Below, in pieces: positions 34,230 through 43,667 of a stretch of 64,000 nt of DNA. The position numbers and the translations under genes are program-made. Every line of letters starts with the position of its first letter. Positions within the stretch are counted from its first letter, which is position 1. The notes beneath the pieces are model-generated. The model did no database searches. It saw only the letters and a list, made by a program, of their open reading frames with translations, and had not been told where the DNA came from. Origin of the DNA: Pseudomonas chlororaphis subsp. aurantiaca (GTDB taxonomy: Bacteria; Pseudomonadota; Gammaproteobacteria; Pseudomonadales; Pseudomonadaceae); the NCBI RefSeq assembly GCF_013466605.1, contig NZ_CP059162.1, positions 4,464,001-4,528,000 of the forward strand, read 5' to 3'.

Positions 34230-35696
34230 ATGAACAAGCTAAAATTTGCATCGGCAAAGACCCAACTGAATGACTCGGCATCGTTGATGCCCTCGATCGC
34301 CGGCAAGAAGATTCTCATGGGCTTCTGGCACAACTGGCCGGCAGGTACCAGTGACGGCTACCAGCAGGGGCAGTTTGCCAACTTCGACCTGGAGGACGTA
34401 CCCAAGGAGTACAACGTGGTGGCCGTGGCCTTCATGAAGGGTAACGGCATTCCCACTTTCAAGCCTTACAATCGGTCAGACGAGGAGTTTCGACGCCAGG
34501 TTGGCGTGCTCAACAGCCAGGGGCGGGCGGTGTTGATTTCCCTGGGTGGTGCGGACGCTCATATCGAGTTGCATAAGGGCAATGAACAACCACTGGCCGC
34601 CGAGATCATTCGCCTGGTAGAAACCTATGGTTTCGACGGCCTGGACATCGACCTCGAACAGAGCGCCATCGATTTTGCCGACAACAAGACCGTGTTGCCG
34701 GCGGCGCTGAAGCTGGTGAAGGATCACTACGCAGGCGAGGGCAAGCATTTCATCATCAGCATGGCACCGGAGTTTCCCTACCTCGCCGCAGACGGTAAAT
34801 ATGTCGGTTACATCCAGGCACTGGAGGGCTATTACGACTTCATCGCGCCGCAGTACTACAACCAGGGTGGTGACGGTGTATGGGTTCAGGAAGCCAATGG
34901 AGGACAGGGTGCCTGGATCGCCCAGCACAATGATGAGATGAAGGAAGACTTTCTGTTTTATCTGACTGAAAGTCTGGTTACTGGTACTCGCGGATTTACC
35001 TCTATCCCCGCCGACAAATTCGTGATCGGTTTACCAACCAACGTCGACGCGGCGGCGACCGGGTACGTTATCGATCCTGCGGCAGTGAGCAATGCCTTCA
35101 AGCGTCTGGATGCTGCCGGCTTGCCAATCAAGGGCCTGATGACCTGGTCGGTCAACTGGGATAACGGCCTCAACAAGTACGGCGTCCGTTACGACTGGGA
35201 GTTCCGTGATCGGTATGCGCCGCTGATCCATGGCGGTGGTGGCGGCGAGGAGCGCCCCTCAGCCCCAGGTAACCTGTTCTCTCCGACACAGACGGAAAAC
35301 AGCGTGACCTTGAACTGGAGCGCTGCCCACGGCGTTCGTCCGATCGAGTTCTATACGCTATTCCGCGATGGCGAGCCGGTGGCCCAGACCGCCTCGCTGA
35401 CCTTGAAAGACGAGGGTCTGAAAACCGATACGCTGTACAGCTACTTTGTCAGCGCCACGGACGTTCAGGGCAATCAGTCGTTGCCAAGCAGCAACCTGAA
35501 CATCAAGACCGCCGGTGGTGTACCTGACCCGCAATACCCGGAATGGCTGTTGAACCATCACTACCGCAAGGATGACGGTGTGACTTATCAAGGCAGTCTG
35601 TATCTGTGCCTCCAGGAGCACACCTCGAATGCCGGCTGGACTCCGGATGTCGCCTTTACCCTTTGGGCCAAGGTGGCGGTTCAGCGTCGTGCGTGA
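34230..35696 (+). CDS. chiC: Chitinase ChiC (GH18), signal-less
   Basis: This 488-residue chitinase has a catalytic GH18 domain at about residues 24-340. It carries SLGG substrate-binding and DGLDIDLE (Asp136, Asp139, Asp141, catalytic Glu143), then a fibronectin type III domain (about 347-430, PGNLFSPTQTENSVTLNWS) and a C-terminal CBM5/12 chitin-binding domain (YPEWLLNHHYRKDDGVTYQG). As in P. aeruginosa ChiC, there is no classical signal peptide, pointing to release by lysis or another unconventional route. The monooxygenase gene lies 46 bases upstream, so the two should act together on chitin. A terminator follows. Confidence 0.93.
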   Translation: MNKLKFASAKTQLNDSASLMPSIAGKKILMGFWHNWPAGTSDGYQQGQFANFDLEDVPKEYNVVAVAFMKGNGIPTFKPYNRSDEEFRRQVGVLNSQGRAVLISLGGADAHIELHKGNEQPLAAEIIRLVETYGFDGLDIDLEQSAIDFADNKTVLPAALKLVKDHYAGEGKHFIISMAPEFPYLAADGKYVGYIQALEGYYDFIAPQYYNQGGDGVWVQEANGGQGAWIAQHNDEMKEDFLFYLTESLVTGTRGFTSIPADKFVIGLPTNVDAAATGYVIDPAAVSNAFKRLDAAGLPIKGLMTWSVNWDNGLNKYGVRYDWEFRDRYAPLIHGGGGGEERPSAPGNLFSPTQTENSVTLNWSAAHGVRPIEFYTLFRDGEPVAQTASLTLKDEGLKTDTLYSYFVSATDVQGNQSLPSSNLNIKTAGGVPDPQYPEWLLNHHYRKDDGVTYQGSLYLCLQEHTSNAGWTPDVAFTLWAKVAVQRRA

Positions 35697-35715
35697 GCAC
35701 TGGTAGAGGCAGTAC

Positions 35716-35745
35716 AAAGGCGCCCCGATGACGGGCGCCTTTTTT
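35716..35745 (+). terminator. Intrinsic terminator after chiC
   Basis: An AAAGGCGCC / GGCGCCTTT-type stem closes over a loop around CCCGATGACG, followed by six T, 20 bases after the chiC stop. It is also palindromic enough to serve the convergent adhesin gene. Confidence 0.85.
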
Positions 35746-35899
35746 GTTGGGCACTGAGCACGGCAAAGCTGCGGGTTATGGGCTAATACTGACAGGCCGT
35801 TTTCGTCATAGGTAAAGTCTAGACACCGGTTTGCGCACAGGTTATTTATCCAGCTATTTCGTTCCAAGAATGGCGTTCTATGGCATTTATCCGGAGCTA

Positions 35900-36886
35900 T
35901 TATTTGTAATAAATATCTAGGGTGGCACCGGTCTTGAACGCCCCCAGAATGGCATTGTTAGTAAGCCATCTCAATTGAGCGGTGAAGCGTTTGGAAATAG
36001 CCATGTCGCCGCTGGGCTCCGACAGTTCGAACTCTTGGTCGAATGGCAGAACTGAGCGATTTTCACGCATGAGCCTAATACCAACCGAGGAATTCTGGGA
36101 CGGTACCAAAGTATCGCCATTCTGGACCGAGCCTCCCACAGGCTTCATGACTGCCGAGACTCCATATACGCTATTACAGGACTTGGTGATGAGTACGGTG
36201 AAAGACTTCTCATTGATGACCGAGCCCGCACGAACATTAGCGGTGCTTATCTTGCCGAAATTTACGGTCTCAGGAGACACGCTCAGGCGGGCCAGACAAC
36301 CGACGTATCGAATCCGGTCCAGACCTGTTATCGTCATGCGGAAGTTTTTTGCCGTACTGCTATTAATACCTCCAGCACCGTCGATCTGAAATGCGTCATA
36401 CCGGGAAAGCCCGCTGAGCGGCCCATCTTTACCCGCACTCTGTGCAGCAGTCGATTTCTTGCTAATGAAGAAGTTGTAGGAAAGATGAAAATCAAATTTT
36501 GCACAAAATATCATGCAAGAATTGACCATCCCTATTTTCACACGACATCCAGGAAGCCGACTACAAGTCATATCCACTCCGTTCAAGTTAATCCCAAACT
36601 CCAAGTCTGGCCCCAATTGAGTCATGCTTTGATCCGTAGGACTCAGATAGATGTACACATCCTCTCCCGCATCCCAGCTATGCTCTAGGTTACAGGTCAC
36701 AGTCATGGCGTAATTGGAGGAGCGCCACAGCACCAGGTCTTTGGGTGCATTATTCGGAACTGCAATAGAGCTCTGTATGCTCGAAAATTCGGTGGAAATT
36801 TGCCCATTCTTCAGGCATGTAAGCGCATAGCTGCTTTCAGAAAACGAAAGCACTCCCAGCAACAAAATCGATAAGAACAGTCTCAT
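35900..36886 (-). CDS. Fimbrial tip/adhesin-like subunit
   Basis: This 328-residue protein has a signal peptide (MRLFLSILLLGVLSFSESSYA). The N-terminal half contains several cysteines (CSRLPGCRVKIG, MVNSCMIFCAKFD). The C-terminal pilin-like half (CLARLSVSPETVNFGKIS, ending TGATLDIYYK) has the pattern of chaperone-usher subunits, with aromatic residues at the end. This two-domain plan is that of tip adhesins. Its start overlaps the stop of the chaperone gene (ATGA). GC content is low relative to the rightward half of the cluster. Confidence 0.75.
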   Translation of the reverse strand: MRLFLSILLLGVLSFSESSYALTCLKNGQISTEFSSIQSSIAVPNNAPKDLVLWRSSNYAMTVTCNLEHSWDAGEDVYIYLSPTDQSMTQLGPDLEFGINLNGVDMTCSRLPGCRVKIGMVNSCMIFCAKFDFHLSYNFFISKKSTAAQSAGKDGPLSGLSRYDAFQIDGAGGINSSTAKNFRMTITGLDRIRYVGCLARLSVSPETVNFGKISTANVRAGSVINEKSFTVLITKSCNSVYGVSAVMKPVGGSVQNGDTLVPSQNSSVGIRLMRENRSVLPFDQEFELSEPSGDMAISKRFTAQLRWLTNNAILGAFKTGATLDIYYK

Positions 36887-37671
36887 TGCTTAGCCTCTGA
36901 TTTTACTTGAATTCGCCGCTCCACTTCCCGGCCACTATCGGTAACGATGCTGTACTGCAGCCTCTGGACCGGCTCGAAACAGCCACCACTTGCCAATTTT
37001 TTTTTCGAAAAAGGCGTGAGCATCGTATGCATGATGGGGTCTCCACAGGCGCGCCCCTGTTCCCCCTGCCGTATCAGGTTAGTGATGGTCAGGTAATAAG
37101 GGGATGGATTGCCGGCCTCAATCTCGCCTCGTACCGGTGTGCGCTTCCACGTCACCGAAGCGGCCGCCTGATCTTGCGTTACATCTAGCCTAGGGCGAAA
37201 GAAAACTTTAAAGCGGTGCCGTAGCGCTATTTGGAGTGCATTTTCCTGCTGCGGTGCGATAGGCACATCCAATATGCTCAGAAGAAAATAGGACTCCCTG
37301 TCGTTCGGCAACCCCTTTCCTTGATAGAACAACTCTATGGATTTTTGCTGAGCTGGTGCAATACGCACCAAGGGAGAAGATACAGCCATAGGAACCTCCT
37401 CTTTTCGAGCGTCCCCCCATTCAATGGAAATATTGGCTAAAGCAGGTCTCTCTCCCTGATTCAAGATATCCAACCTGAATCTGTTATTTAGTCGTTCCTT
37501 CTCAAATATCACTCGGTTTTTTCCAACCAACGTGAGTTCCGCCTCCGCAACGCCTGGCGTTACCAGAACGCTAACAACCAGCAGCACGTTTAACACCTTG
37601 AGAGGTGTATCAGTCAACTTTCTGGCTTGTAAAAACCCGAATATTAGCCACTGACAAAAAGAGCTCATCAT
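36883..37671 (-). CDS. Periplasmic fimbrial chaperone (leftward)
   Basis: This 262-residue PapD-like chaperone has an N-terminal hydrophobic export segment ending near GVAEAEL. Domain 1 carries the conserved RVIFEKERLNNRFRLDILNQG, then SPLVRIAPAQQKSIELFYQG and the LNIxxIP-type strand here as LLSILDVPIAP; domain 2 follows. The ATG at 37671 has AGGA nine bases upstream; a longer reading to 37749 is possible but gives an odd signal peptide. It pairs with the downstream adhesin as a bicistron, divergent from the main fimbrial operon. Confidence 0.85.
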   Translation of the reverse strand: MMSSFCQWLIFGFLQARKLTDTPLKVLNVLLVVSVLVTPGVAEAELTLVGKNRVIFEKERLNNRFRLDILNQGERPALANISIEWGDARKEEVPMAVSSPLVRIAPAQQKSIELFYQGKGLPNDRESYFLLSILDVPIAPQQENALQIALRHRFKVFFRPRLDVTQDQAAASVTWKRTPVRGEIEAGNPSPYYLTITNLIRQGEQGRACGDPIMHTMLTPFSKKKLASGGCFEPVQRLQYSIVTDSGREVERRIQVKSEAKQ

Positions 37672-37728
37672 GGACAATTGTCCTGCACAATTGATTTGAT
37701 CTGTAAATAGCACAGGCGACCAGTGTAC

Positions 37729-37891
37729 TAAGAATATTAAACACTTCACATAAGAACATTCTTATTCTGGAGCTGACTTTGAGCGATAGCCCCTCACGCA
37801 CCTTAATAGCCTTTTAAGAATCCCCCTATTGAAATACAGCTAACAAAATGCAATCGACATCAACGAGGCTTACGAATGGAACTTTAAGAAT
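37729..37891. promoter_or_regulatory. Divergent fimbrial promoter with repeated TAAGAAT heptamers
   Basis: TAAGAAT occurs at 37729-37735, 37815-37821 and 37885-37891. At 37750-37765 two head-to-head copies form ATAAGAA-CA-TTCTTAT, a 16-base dyad with 7-base arms. BvgA-type regulators are known to bind inverted heptads, and one is encoded nearby at 43668. This is therefore a candidate binding region controlling both directions; the protein-site link is inference. Confidence 0.45.
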
Positions 37892-37957
37892 AGTCTGATT
37901 GTGCCAACTAAGATCACACTTCAACATCGAACCTCCACTCTTTAGCAGGTACATGAA

Positions 37958-38551
37958 ATGTCCAAACTTCTCAAAAGCATCGTCTCCATGGCCATCGCTG
38001 GCGCAGTCAGCACTTCCGCTGTCGCGGCAGACGGTACCATCAACTTCACCGGCGAAATCATCGCCGCATCCTGTGCCATCACCGGCGGTGCCGGCACCAG
38101 CGTTGGTGGCAACAAAGGCGGACAGACCATCGATATCGGCCTCGGCAAGGTCAGCAGCGACTCGCTCACCGGCACTGCCGCTGGTGGCATCGTCGGCGGT
38201 AAGAGCATCAACCTGAACCTGGATTGCGGCGGTACCGCGGCCGGCCTGAAGTCCGTCAAGCTGCAGTTCGACCCGAACAGTGGCTCCGGCGTCGACAGCA
38301 AGAACGTCTCGTTGCTGAAAGTCACCGGTGGTGCAGAAGGCGTGGGCATCGGTCTTTACAACAGCAGCAACAAGCTGGTGAACCTCGGTGCGAACGAAAC
38401 CATCGATGGCGCGCTGGTATCAACCACCGAAGGTCAAAACACCACCTACACCGCCAATCTGAACCTGCGTGCAGGTTATGTGGCAAACGGCGCACCGATC
38501 AAAGCTGGTCCTGCGAACGGCACCCTGCCGTTTACCTTGACCTACGAGTAA
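37958..38551 (+). CDS. Major fimbrial subunit (type 1 pilin family)
   Basis: This 197-residue protein has a signal peptide (MSKLLKSIVSMAIAGAVSTSAVAA). The mature N-terminus DGTINFTGEIIAASC is the donor strand region with the first pilin Cys, paired with the Cys in LNLDCGG. The C-terminal beta strand GTLPFTLTYE has the penultimate Tyr recognised by chaperones. It is the first gene of the rightward fimbrial operon, as expected for the major shaft subunit. Confidence 0.92.
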   Translation: MSKLLKSIVSMAIAGAVSTSAVAADGTINFTGEIIAASCAITGGAGTSVGGNKGGQTIDIGLGKVSSDSLTGTAAGGIVGGKSINLNLDCGGTAAGLKSVKLQFDPNSGSGVDSKNVSLLKVTGGAEGVGIGLYNSSNKLVNLGANETIDGALVSTTEGQNTTYTANLNLRAGYVANGAPIKAGPANGTLPFTLTYE

Positions 38552-38601
38552 CCCGCGCCAAAGGGAGGGGCATGCGCCCTTCCCACCGACCTGGAGCCGC
38601 T

Positions 38602-39327
38602 ATGAAAACCTCACTATTGACACGTCTTGCCCTCACCAGTGCCATGACGCTCTTTGCGTCGATGGCCAATGCCGGCATTACGCTGGATGGCACCCGCGTC
38701 GTCTTTGCCGCGCCAGCCAAGGAAACATCCGTCATCGTCAGGAACCAAGGCTCGGATGACATCATGGTCCAGTCCTGGGTCGAGCCAGATCGCAATGGTC
38801 CCTCTGCTGAAGTCCCATTTGTCGTTACTCCTCCTCTCGTTCGTCTTGGAGGCAACAAGCAGCAAACACTGCGCATCCTCTATCAAGGCCAAGGGCTGCC
38901 GACCGATAAGGAGTCCGTGCTCTGGCTCGCCGTGCAAGAGATTCCGCAAAAAGCCAAGGACCAGAACACCCTGCAGATCGCCATACGCCAACGCATAAAA
39001 CTGTTCTACCGCCCGGCCAATCTGCCGGACACCTCGGCCAATGCAGCCAAGAACCTGCAATGGAAGCTGGTGGAACAAGGCGGTAAAACCGCGCTTTCAG
39101 TGACCAACCCTTCCGCGTACCACGTGTCCTTTTCCGGTAGCACCGTGAAGCTGCGCAACGGCGCGGACACGGGCAGCGCCACCGCGGAAATGCTGGCGCC
39201 AGGGGCGACTCGCGTCGTCGCGATCAAAGGCTCGGCTGGCGTGAGGTCCGGAGCTGCAACGGTGGAATTCGACAGCATCAACGATTACGGCGGGCTGGAT
39301 CGAATCACCAGCAAACTTTCCAACTAA
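38602..39327 (+). CDS. Periplasmic fimbrial chaperone (rightward)
   Basis: This 241-residue protein has signal peptide MKTSLLTRLALTSAMTLFA to ANA. The PapD-fold features include ITLDGTRVVFAAPAKETSV, the conserved PPLVRLGGNKQQTLRILYQG and the edge strand LWLAVQEIP. The Arg and Lys that anchor subunit C-termini are in the expected places (TRVVF and RQRIKLFYRP). It lies 50 bases after the subunit gene and before the usher. Confidence 0.92.
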   Translation: MKTSLLTRLALTSAMTLFASMANAGITLDGTRVVFAAPAKETSVIVRNQGSDDIMVQSWVEPDRNGPSAEVPFVVTPPLVRLGGNKQQTLRILYQGQGLPTDKESVLWLAVQEIPQKAKDQNTLQIAIRQRIKLFYRPANLPDTSANAAKNLQWKLVEQGGKTALSVTNPSAYHVSFSGSTVKLRNGADTGSATAEMLAPGATRVVAIKGSAGVRSGAATVEFDSINDYGGLDRITSKLSN

Positions 39328-39439
39328 CGAAAGCACAACCGTCATTCGCGCCGCTCGCCAGAGCGCAAAGCTTTACCTATCCGACTTTTTACTCAGGTCA
39401 GTGCCTCGGGCATCCGATGCATGATCGAAAGGATTTCGC

Positions 39440-41932
39440 ATGCCCATTTTTCAGAGAGAGCTCAGTTTCAGGATCGCCCGACGGGCGTGCGCGACTTGCC
39501 TCATGGCAGTGGGACTGACCTCGAAGCTGTCCGCCGCAGAGGTCGAGTTCAGCGACTCCTTTTTGAAAATGGAGGGTGCTCCGGTGGACCTCAAGTATTT
39601 CGAGAAAGGCAGCGCCATTCCGCCAGGCACCTACAGCGTCGACCTCTACTTGAACAACGTGCTGATCAAGCGCCAGGAGATCACCTTCAGTGCCGACGCA
39701 TCCGGGCAGGCCAAACCCGTCCTCTCGCTCGGGCTGTTCAAAGAGCTCGGGCTCAACGCGGGCAAAGCCCAGCAGGACGGGCTTATCGCCGCCGACGCCA
39801 AGGATGAGCTGCCGTTCGACGTCAGCGCCCAGATCGCTGGCGCCGCGGTGGACTTCGACATCACCAACCTGGCCTTGCAGGTCAGCATTCCGCAGGCCTA
39901 CGTCCAGCGCTATTCCCGTGGTTACGTCGACCCGTCGGTTTGGGACGAAGGCATCACCGCCTTCTACAGCGACTACCAGGCCAACTTCAACCGCAACACC
40001 AACCAGGGAACGAAGAGCGACTACCACAACCTGAACCTGCGCAACGGTTTTAACATCGCCGGCTGGCGCTTTCGTAACGAATCCGCCCTGACCGGTGGCA
40101 CCGGTACAAAAAGCGAGTTCAAGAGCAACCGCACCTATCTGGAACGCGATGTTCGGCGCCTGAAAGGCAAGTTTTCCCTGGGCGAGCTGTACACCCCCGG
40201 CGAGATCTTCGACAGCGTGCGTTTTCGCGGCGCCCAGATCGCTTCGGACCTCGGCATGCTGCCTGACAACGAGGTCGGCTACGCACCTGTGATCCGCGGT
40301 ATCGCTGAAACCAACGCCACCGTCGAAGTACGGCAAAACGGCTACGTGATCTATTCCGCGTCGGTGCCGCCTGGCGCCTTCGAGTTCACTGACATCTATC
40401 CCAGCGGCTCCAACGGCGACTTGCAGATCAAGATCATCGAAGCGGACGGTCGTGTGCGCGAATACCAGCAGTCCTATGCCTACCAGCCGGTCATGACCCG
40501 CCGCGGCAACCTTCGCTACAGCGTCACTGCCGGTGAATATCGTTCCGCCGACCAGCCATCGCCATCATTCACCCAGGGCACCGCAGTCTACGGTGTGACC
40601 GACAACCTGACCGGCTACGGTGGTGCGCTGCTCGCCCAGGACTATCGCGCCGTCAACCTTGGCGCGGGCGTGAACTCCAGCATCGGCGGCATTTCCTTCG
40701 ACGTCACCAGCAGTGAATCGAAAACCCCGAACGGCAGGAGCAACAAGGGGCACAGTGCACGCTTCCTGTACTCCAAGACGCTGAACGCCACCGATACCAC
40801 CTTCACCATGGCCGGCTACCGCTACTCCACCGAAGGCTATCGCAGCTTCAGCCAGCATGTGGACGACCTCATGTATCAGGAGCGTGCCGGCTTCAGTGCA
40901 CAAAAGAGCCGGATCAACCTCCGGGTGAACCAGAACCTGTCGCAACGAGGATCGCTGTATCTGAGCATGGATGAAACCAGCTACTGGAAACAGCAGGGCC
41001 GCACGCGCAACTGGCAATTGGGTTATGGCAGCAGCATCGCCGATGTCAGCTACAGCCTGGCGGTGTCACGCACCCAGAGCGATCCCATGAACGGTGGTTC
41101 GGATACACAACTCACCGCCAGCGTCAGCCTACCGCTGGGTGGGAGAGGCAGTTCTCATCGCCTCTCCAGCAACGCCATCAGCTCGAGCAAGGGCGATTCC
41201 TCGCTGCAGTCGAACGTATCCGGCTACCTGGACGACCAGGCCACCCTCAGCTACTCGGCACAGGCCGGCCATAGCAAAACAAACGGCAGCACAGCCGGCG
41301 CCGGCCTGGACTGGGACACCCCCGTCGCCAAGCTGCGTGGTGGCTATAGCCAGGGGCGCGATGACAAGCATATCGACCTGGGTGCTTCTGGCTCCCTGCT
41401 GGTACACAGCGGCGGCATCACCCTTGGCCAGCCGCTTGGCGAGACCTTTGGCTTGCTGGAAGTTCCGGATGTCGATGGCGTCGGGGTATCCGGCTGGAAC
41501 GGCGTGCGCACCAATGGCAAGGGTTACGCGGTGGTGCCCTATATGCAGCCTTATCGTTACAACTGGCTGAACCTGGACACCCAGACCCTGGGGACCGATA
41601 CCGAGATCAACGAAACCTCCAAGGTGCTGGTGCCGACCCGTGGCGCCATCGTCAAGACCACCTACGCCGCACAGACCGGTCGCCGCCTGCAGTTCGTCCT
41701 GCGTGCGGAGAAAGGCGGCACCATCCCCTTCGGCGCCCAAGGCTACGACGAGCAAGACAAGCCCCTGGGTATGGTCGACAACCTGTCGCGCCTGCTGGTC
41801 TTCGGCGTTGCCGACAAGGGCCGACTGGAGATTCGCTGGGCCGAAGGCAGCTGTTTCGTGGATTACACGCTACCGGCAGCCAACAAGGAATTGGCATATG
41901 AACGTGTGGATGGCCTTTGCCGAGTTCGATGA
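39440..41932 (+). CDS. Outer-membrane fimbrial usher
   Basis: This 830-residue FimD/PapC-type usher has a signal region ending near LSAAEVEF. An N-terminal chaperone-binding domain contains FSDSFLKMEGAPVDLKYFEKG, IPPGTYSVDLYLN). A 24-strand barrel with plug follows (FRGAQIASDLGMLPDNEVGY; APVIRGIAETNATVEVRQNG; PPGAFEFTDIYPSGSNGDL), then C-terminal domains ending CFVDYTLPAANKEL. It polymerises and secretes the fimbria. Its stop overlaps the adhesin start (ATGA). Confidence 0.94.
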   Translation: MPIFQRELSFRIARRACATCLMAVGLTSKLSAAEVEFSDSFLKMEGAPVDLKYFEKGSAIPPGTYSVDLYLNNVLIKRQEITFSADASGQAKPVLSLGLFKELGLNAGKAQQDGLIAADAKDELPFDVSAQIAGAAVDFDITNLALQVSIPQAYVQRYSRGYVDPSVWDEGITAFYSDYQANFNRNTNQGTKSDYHNLNLRNGFNIAGWRFRNESALTGGTGTKSEFKSNRTYLERDVRRLKGKFSLGELYTPGEIFDSVRFRGAQIASDLGMLPDNEVGYAPVIRGIAETNATVEVRQNGYVIYSASVPPGAFEFTDIYPSGSNGDLQIKIIEADGRVREYQQSYAYQPVMTRRGNLRYSVTAGEYRSADQPSPSFTQGTAVYGVTDNLTGYGGALLAQDYRAVNLGAGVNSSIGGISFDVTSSESKTPNGRSNKGHSARFLYSKTLNATDTTFTMAGYRYSTEGYRSFSQHVDDLMYQERAGFSAQKSRINLRVNQNLSQRGSLYLSMDETSYWKQQGRTRNWQLGYGSSIADVSYSLAVSRTQSDPMNGGSDTQLTASVSLPLGGRGSSHRLSSNAISSSKGDSSLQSNVSGYLDDQATLSYSAQAGHSKTNGSTAGAGLDWDTPVAKLRGGYSQGRDDKHIDLGASGSLLVHSGGITLGQPLGETFGLLEVPDVDGVGVSGWNGVRTNGKGYAVVPYMQPYRYNWLNLDTQTLGTDTEINETSKVLVPTRGAIVKTTYAAQTGRRLQFVLRAEKGGTIPFGAQGYDEQDKPLGMVDNLSRLLVFGVADKGRLEIRWAEGSCFVDYTLPAANKELAYERVDGLCRVR

Positions 41933-42963
41933 ATAATACAAACTCTCTTTCAATCGAGACTACTATGCGAAAAATACTTATACTTTTCTTTGCCCTTGGT
42001 AGCATGACACTGGCTGAACCAGCGCTCTCGTACTGCTACTGGGGAACCCAACCTAAAAACAATACATATCAGATTAATATTCCAAGCTCCCTGACCATCA
42101 AGCCAGCTCCAGTAGGAGGTGTACTTGCACGCCATAGTCAGAAGGTCGGCAACGCAGAGGCCATATTTTGCACGCAAGGCGATACAGCAAATATGACCAT
42201 AAGTCATGGGCTACAACCCTCCACTATTCCCAATGTATACCAGACTAATGTGCCAGGAATCGGTATACGTGTCGTAGCCTCAAGATCTATTCTTGGCGAG
42301 CAGTCCGACGGATATTCTTTTCCTGGCCAATTTGTATTCTCGGGCTGGCAAACCCCATACCTCCCTACCTATATATATGTCGAGTACGTCCGCACCGGAG
42401 TCGCAGTCGGCTCAGGTCTGGTAACCGCCTCCTTCACAGCCAAATACATATTACCGTCGAATAGCGGTTTGACACCAAGCGTGATGTCTTATATATCCAC
42501 AGGATCCACCAAGCTGGAGAACAACGTCTATTTCAGCAGTTGCGAGTCCCAAGAACCTACCAAGACTGTACCGATGGGGAAAATTGCCATTTCCAATATC
42601 AAATCGAGTACAACACAAGAGCAGCGTTTTTCTTTCGAAGTTCGCTGTCGCGGTATGCAGCCGACGACACCTCTACCGATGAAAATCTACTTCGAAGGTG
42701 ACTCCAAAGCCAGTGGCCTGCTGAATCTTACAGGCGCTGGACAGGCGGGGGTTGCCCAAGGCGTGGCCATAGAGTTGCAAAACGATAAGGGCAGCAAGCT
42801 GCCTTTCAACAAACCTGGCGCAATCAACATGGATTGGCAGCGTAGCGAAATCGATAGCGAGGTCTACCGTTTCTCAGGTGTCGCCCGCTATGCCGCAAGC
42901 GGGGGAGAGATAAAAGCCGGTAAGGCGGATGCAACCATGACTTACGTACTGGACTATAATTAA
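41929..42963 (+). CDS. Fimbrial tip adhesin
   Basis: This 344-residue protein has a signal peptide (MRKILILFFALGSMTLAEPA; in-frame ATG at 41965 is an alternative start). It has an N-terminal lectin-like region (CYWGTQPKNNTYQINIPSSL) and a C-terminal pilin domain with Cys pair (FSSCESQEPT, FEVRCRGM) and final strand MTYVLDYN. The start at 41929 overlaps the usher stop. This is the usual place and design of a tip adhesin. The receptor is not predictable. Confidence 0.82.
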   Translation: MNNTNSLSIETTMRKILILFFALGSMTLAEPALSYCYWGTQPKNNTYQINIPSSLTIKPAPVGGVLARHSQKVGNAEAIFCTQGDTANMTISHGLQPSTIPNVYQTNVPGIGIRVVASRSILGEQSDGYSFPGQFVFSGWQTPYLPTYIYVEYVRTGVAVGSGLVTASFTAKYILPSNSGLTPSVMSYISTGSTKLENNVYFSSCESQEPTKTVPMGKIAISNIKSSTTQEQRFSFEVRCRGMQPTTPLPMKIYFEGDSKASGLLNLTGAGQAGVAQGVAIELQNDKGSKLPFNKPGAINMDWQRSEIDSEVYRFSGVARYAASGGEIKAGKADATMTYVLDYN

Positions 42964-43363
42964 TTCGCACCTTTATATCTCGCCAGTCGCACGGTTACAG
43001 CTACATGCACCTAGCCAATAGCAGGTTTTCTCTGCCAACAATTTCTCATCGACCAAATCACTACCAACATGCTGCATTAACTTTAGACAACTCATTCCGC
43101 CACCGCACCAGACAGCTCAAGCCAAACATGAAAAAACACAGAAACACCCCCTCCAACGAATATTCAATACCGAGAAAGACATACCTATATCACAGGCAAA
43201 CTCAAAGCCCAGCCCGTATACTTTTTGAGCCGAAAACGCTGGCAAACTAAAAATGAAAAGCTTCTCCAACCTTACTTGAAAAATAATACAGCCAAGCTTG
43301 GCTGACGTGGAGAAAAAAACGCTCCACCACTCAAACACCGATACGACTAGACTCTCTCCAAAG
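42964..43363. other. Low-GC gap between fimbrial operon and regulatory genes
   Basis: No convincing gene; short frames here lack ribosome sites and family features. It probably contains the promoter of the regulatory genes. Confidence 0.4.
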
Positions 43364-43636
43364 ATGCGATCGCTATTTATCAGCACCGTACAGCAGGATA
43401 TTAAACTTATCAGTCACGCTCTAAAAAAAGAAGATCTCCACGCTATAGGAGAAAACTTGAACAGCATTGGAGTCGCTCTATACATGGTAAGAGCTGCGGA
43501 CCTCGCAAAGAACTGCACCGAACGAGCATGCGCACTCATAAACCCCACCACCAACGCACCATTACTTAAGCTACGGAAATTATTGATGAGGCTTTCAGCC
43601 ATCATGGACAATATTGAGCAACACAAAACGCAGTAA
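43364..43636 (+). CDS. Stand-alone Hpt-like protein lacking the phosphorylatable His
   Basis: This is a 90-residue all-helical protein. The segment DLHAIGENLNSIGVALYMVR followed by AADLAKNCTERA lines up with an Hpt domain (D..al...aHslKGaa..lga..La..c..lE). At the key site the H-S-x-K-G core reads N-S-I-G-V: the active His is Asn and the Lys is gone. It may be an inactive docking protein or degraded. In-frame TTG (43298) and GTG (43307) codons could extend it. It lies just before a BvgA-type regulator and upstream of a BvgS-like kinase that itself lacks an Hpt domain. Confidence 0.6.
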   Translation: MRSLFISTVQQDIKLISHALKKEDLHAIGENLNSIGVALYMVRAADLAKNCTERACALINPTTNAPLLKLRKLLMRLSAIMDNIEQHKTQ

Positions 43637-43667
43637 ACCGCACACTCACACCAAGCTCAAGAAACTC

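Noticed and set aside
43005..43250. Plus-strand frame of 81 codons after the rightward adhesin
   Set aside because: No ribosome site, odd basic composition and no recognisable family; likely noncoding low-GC DNA.
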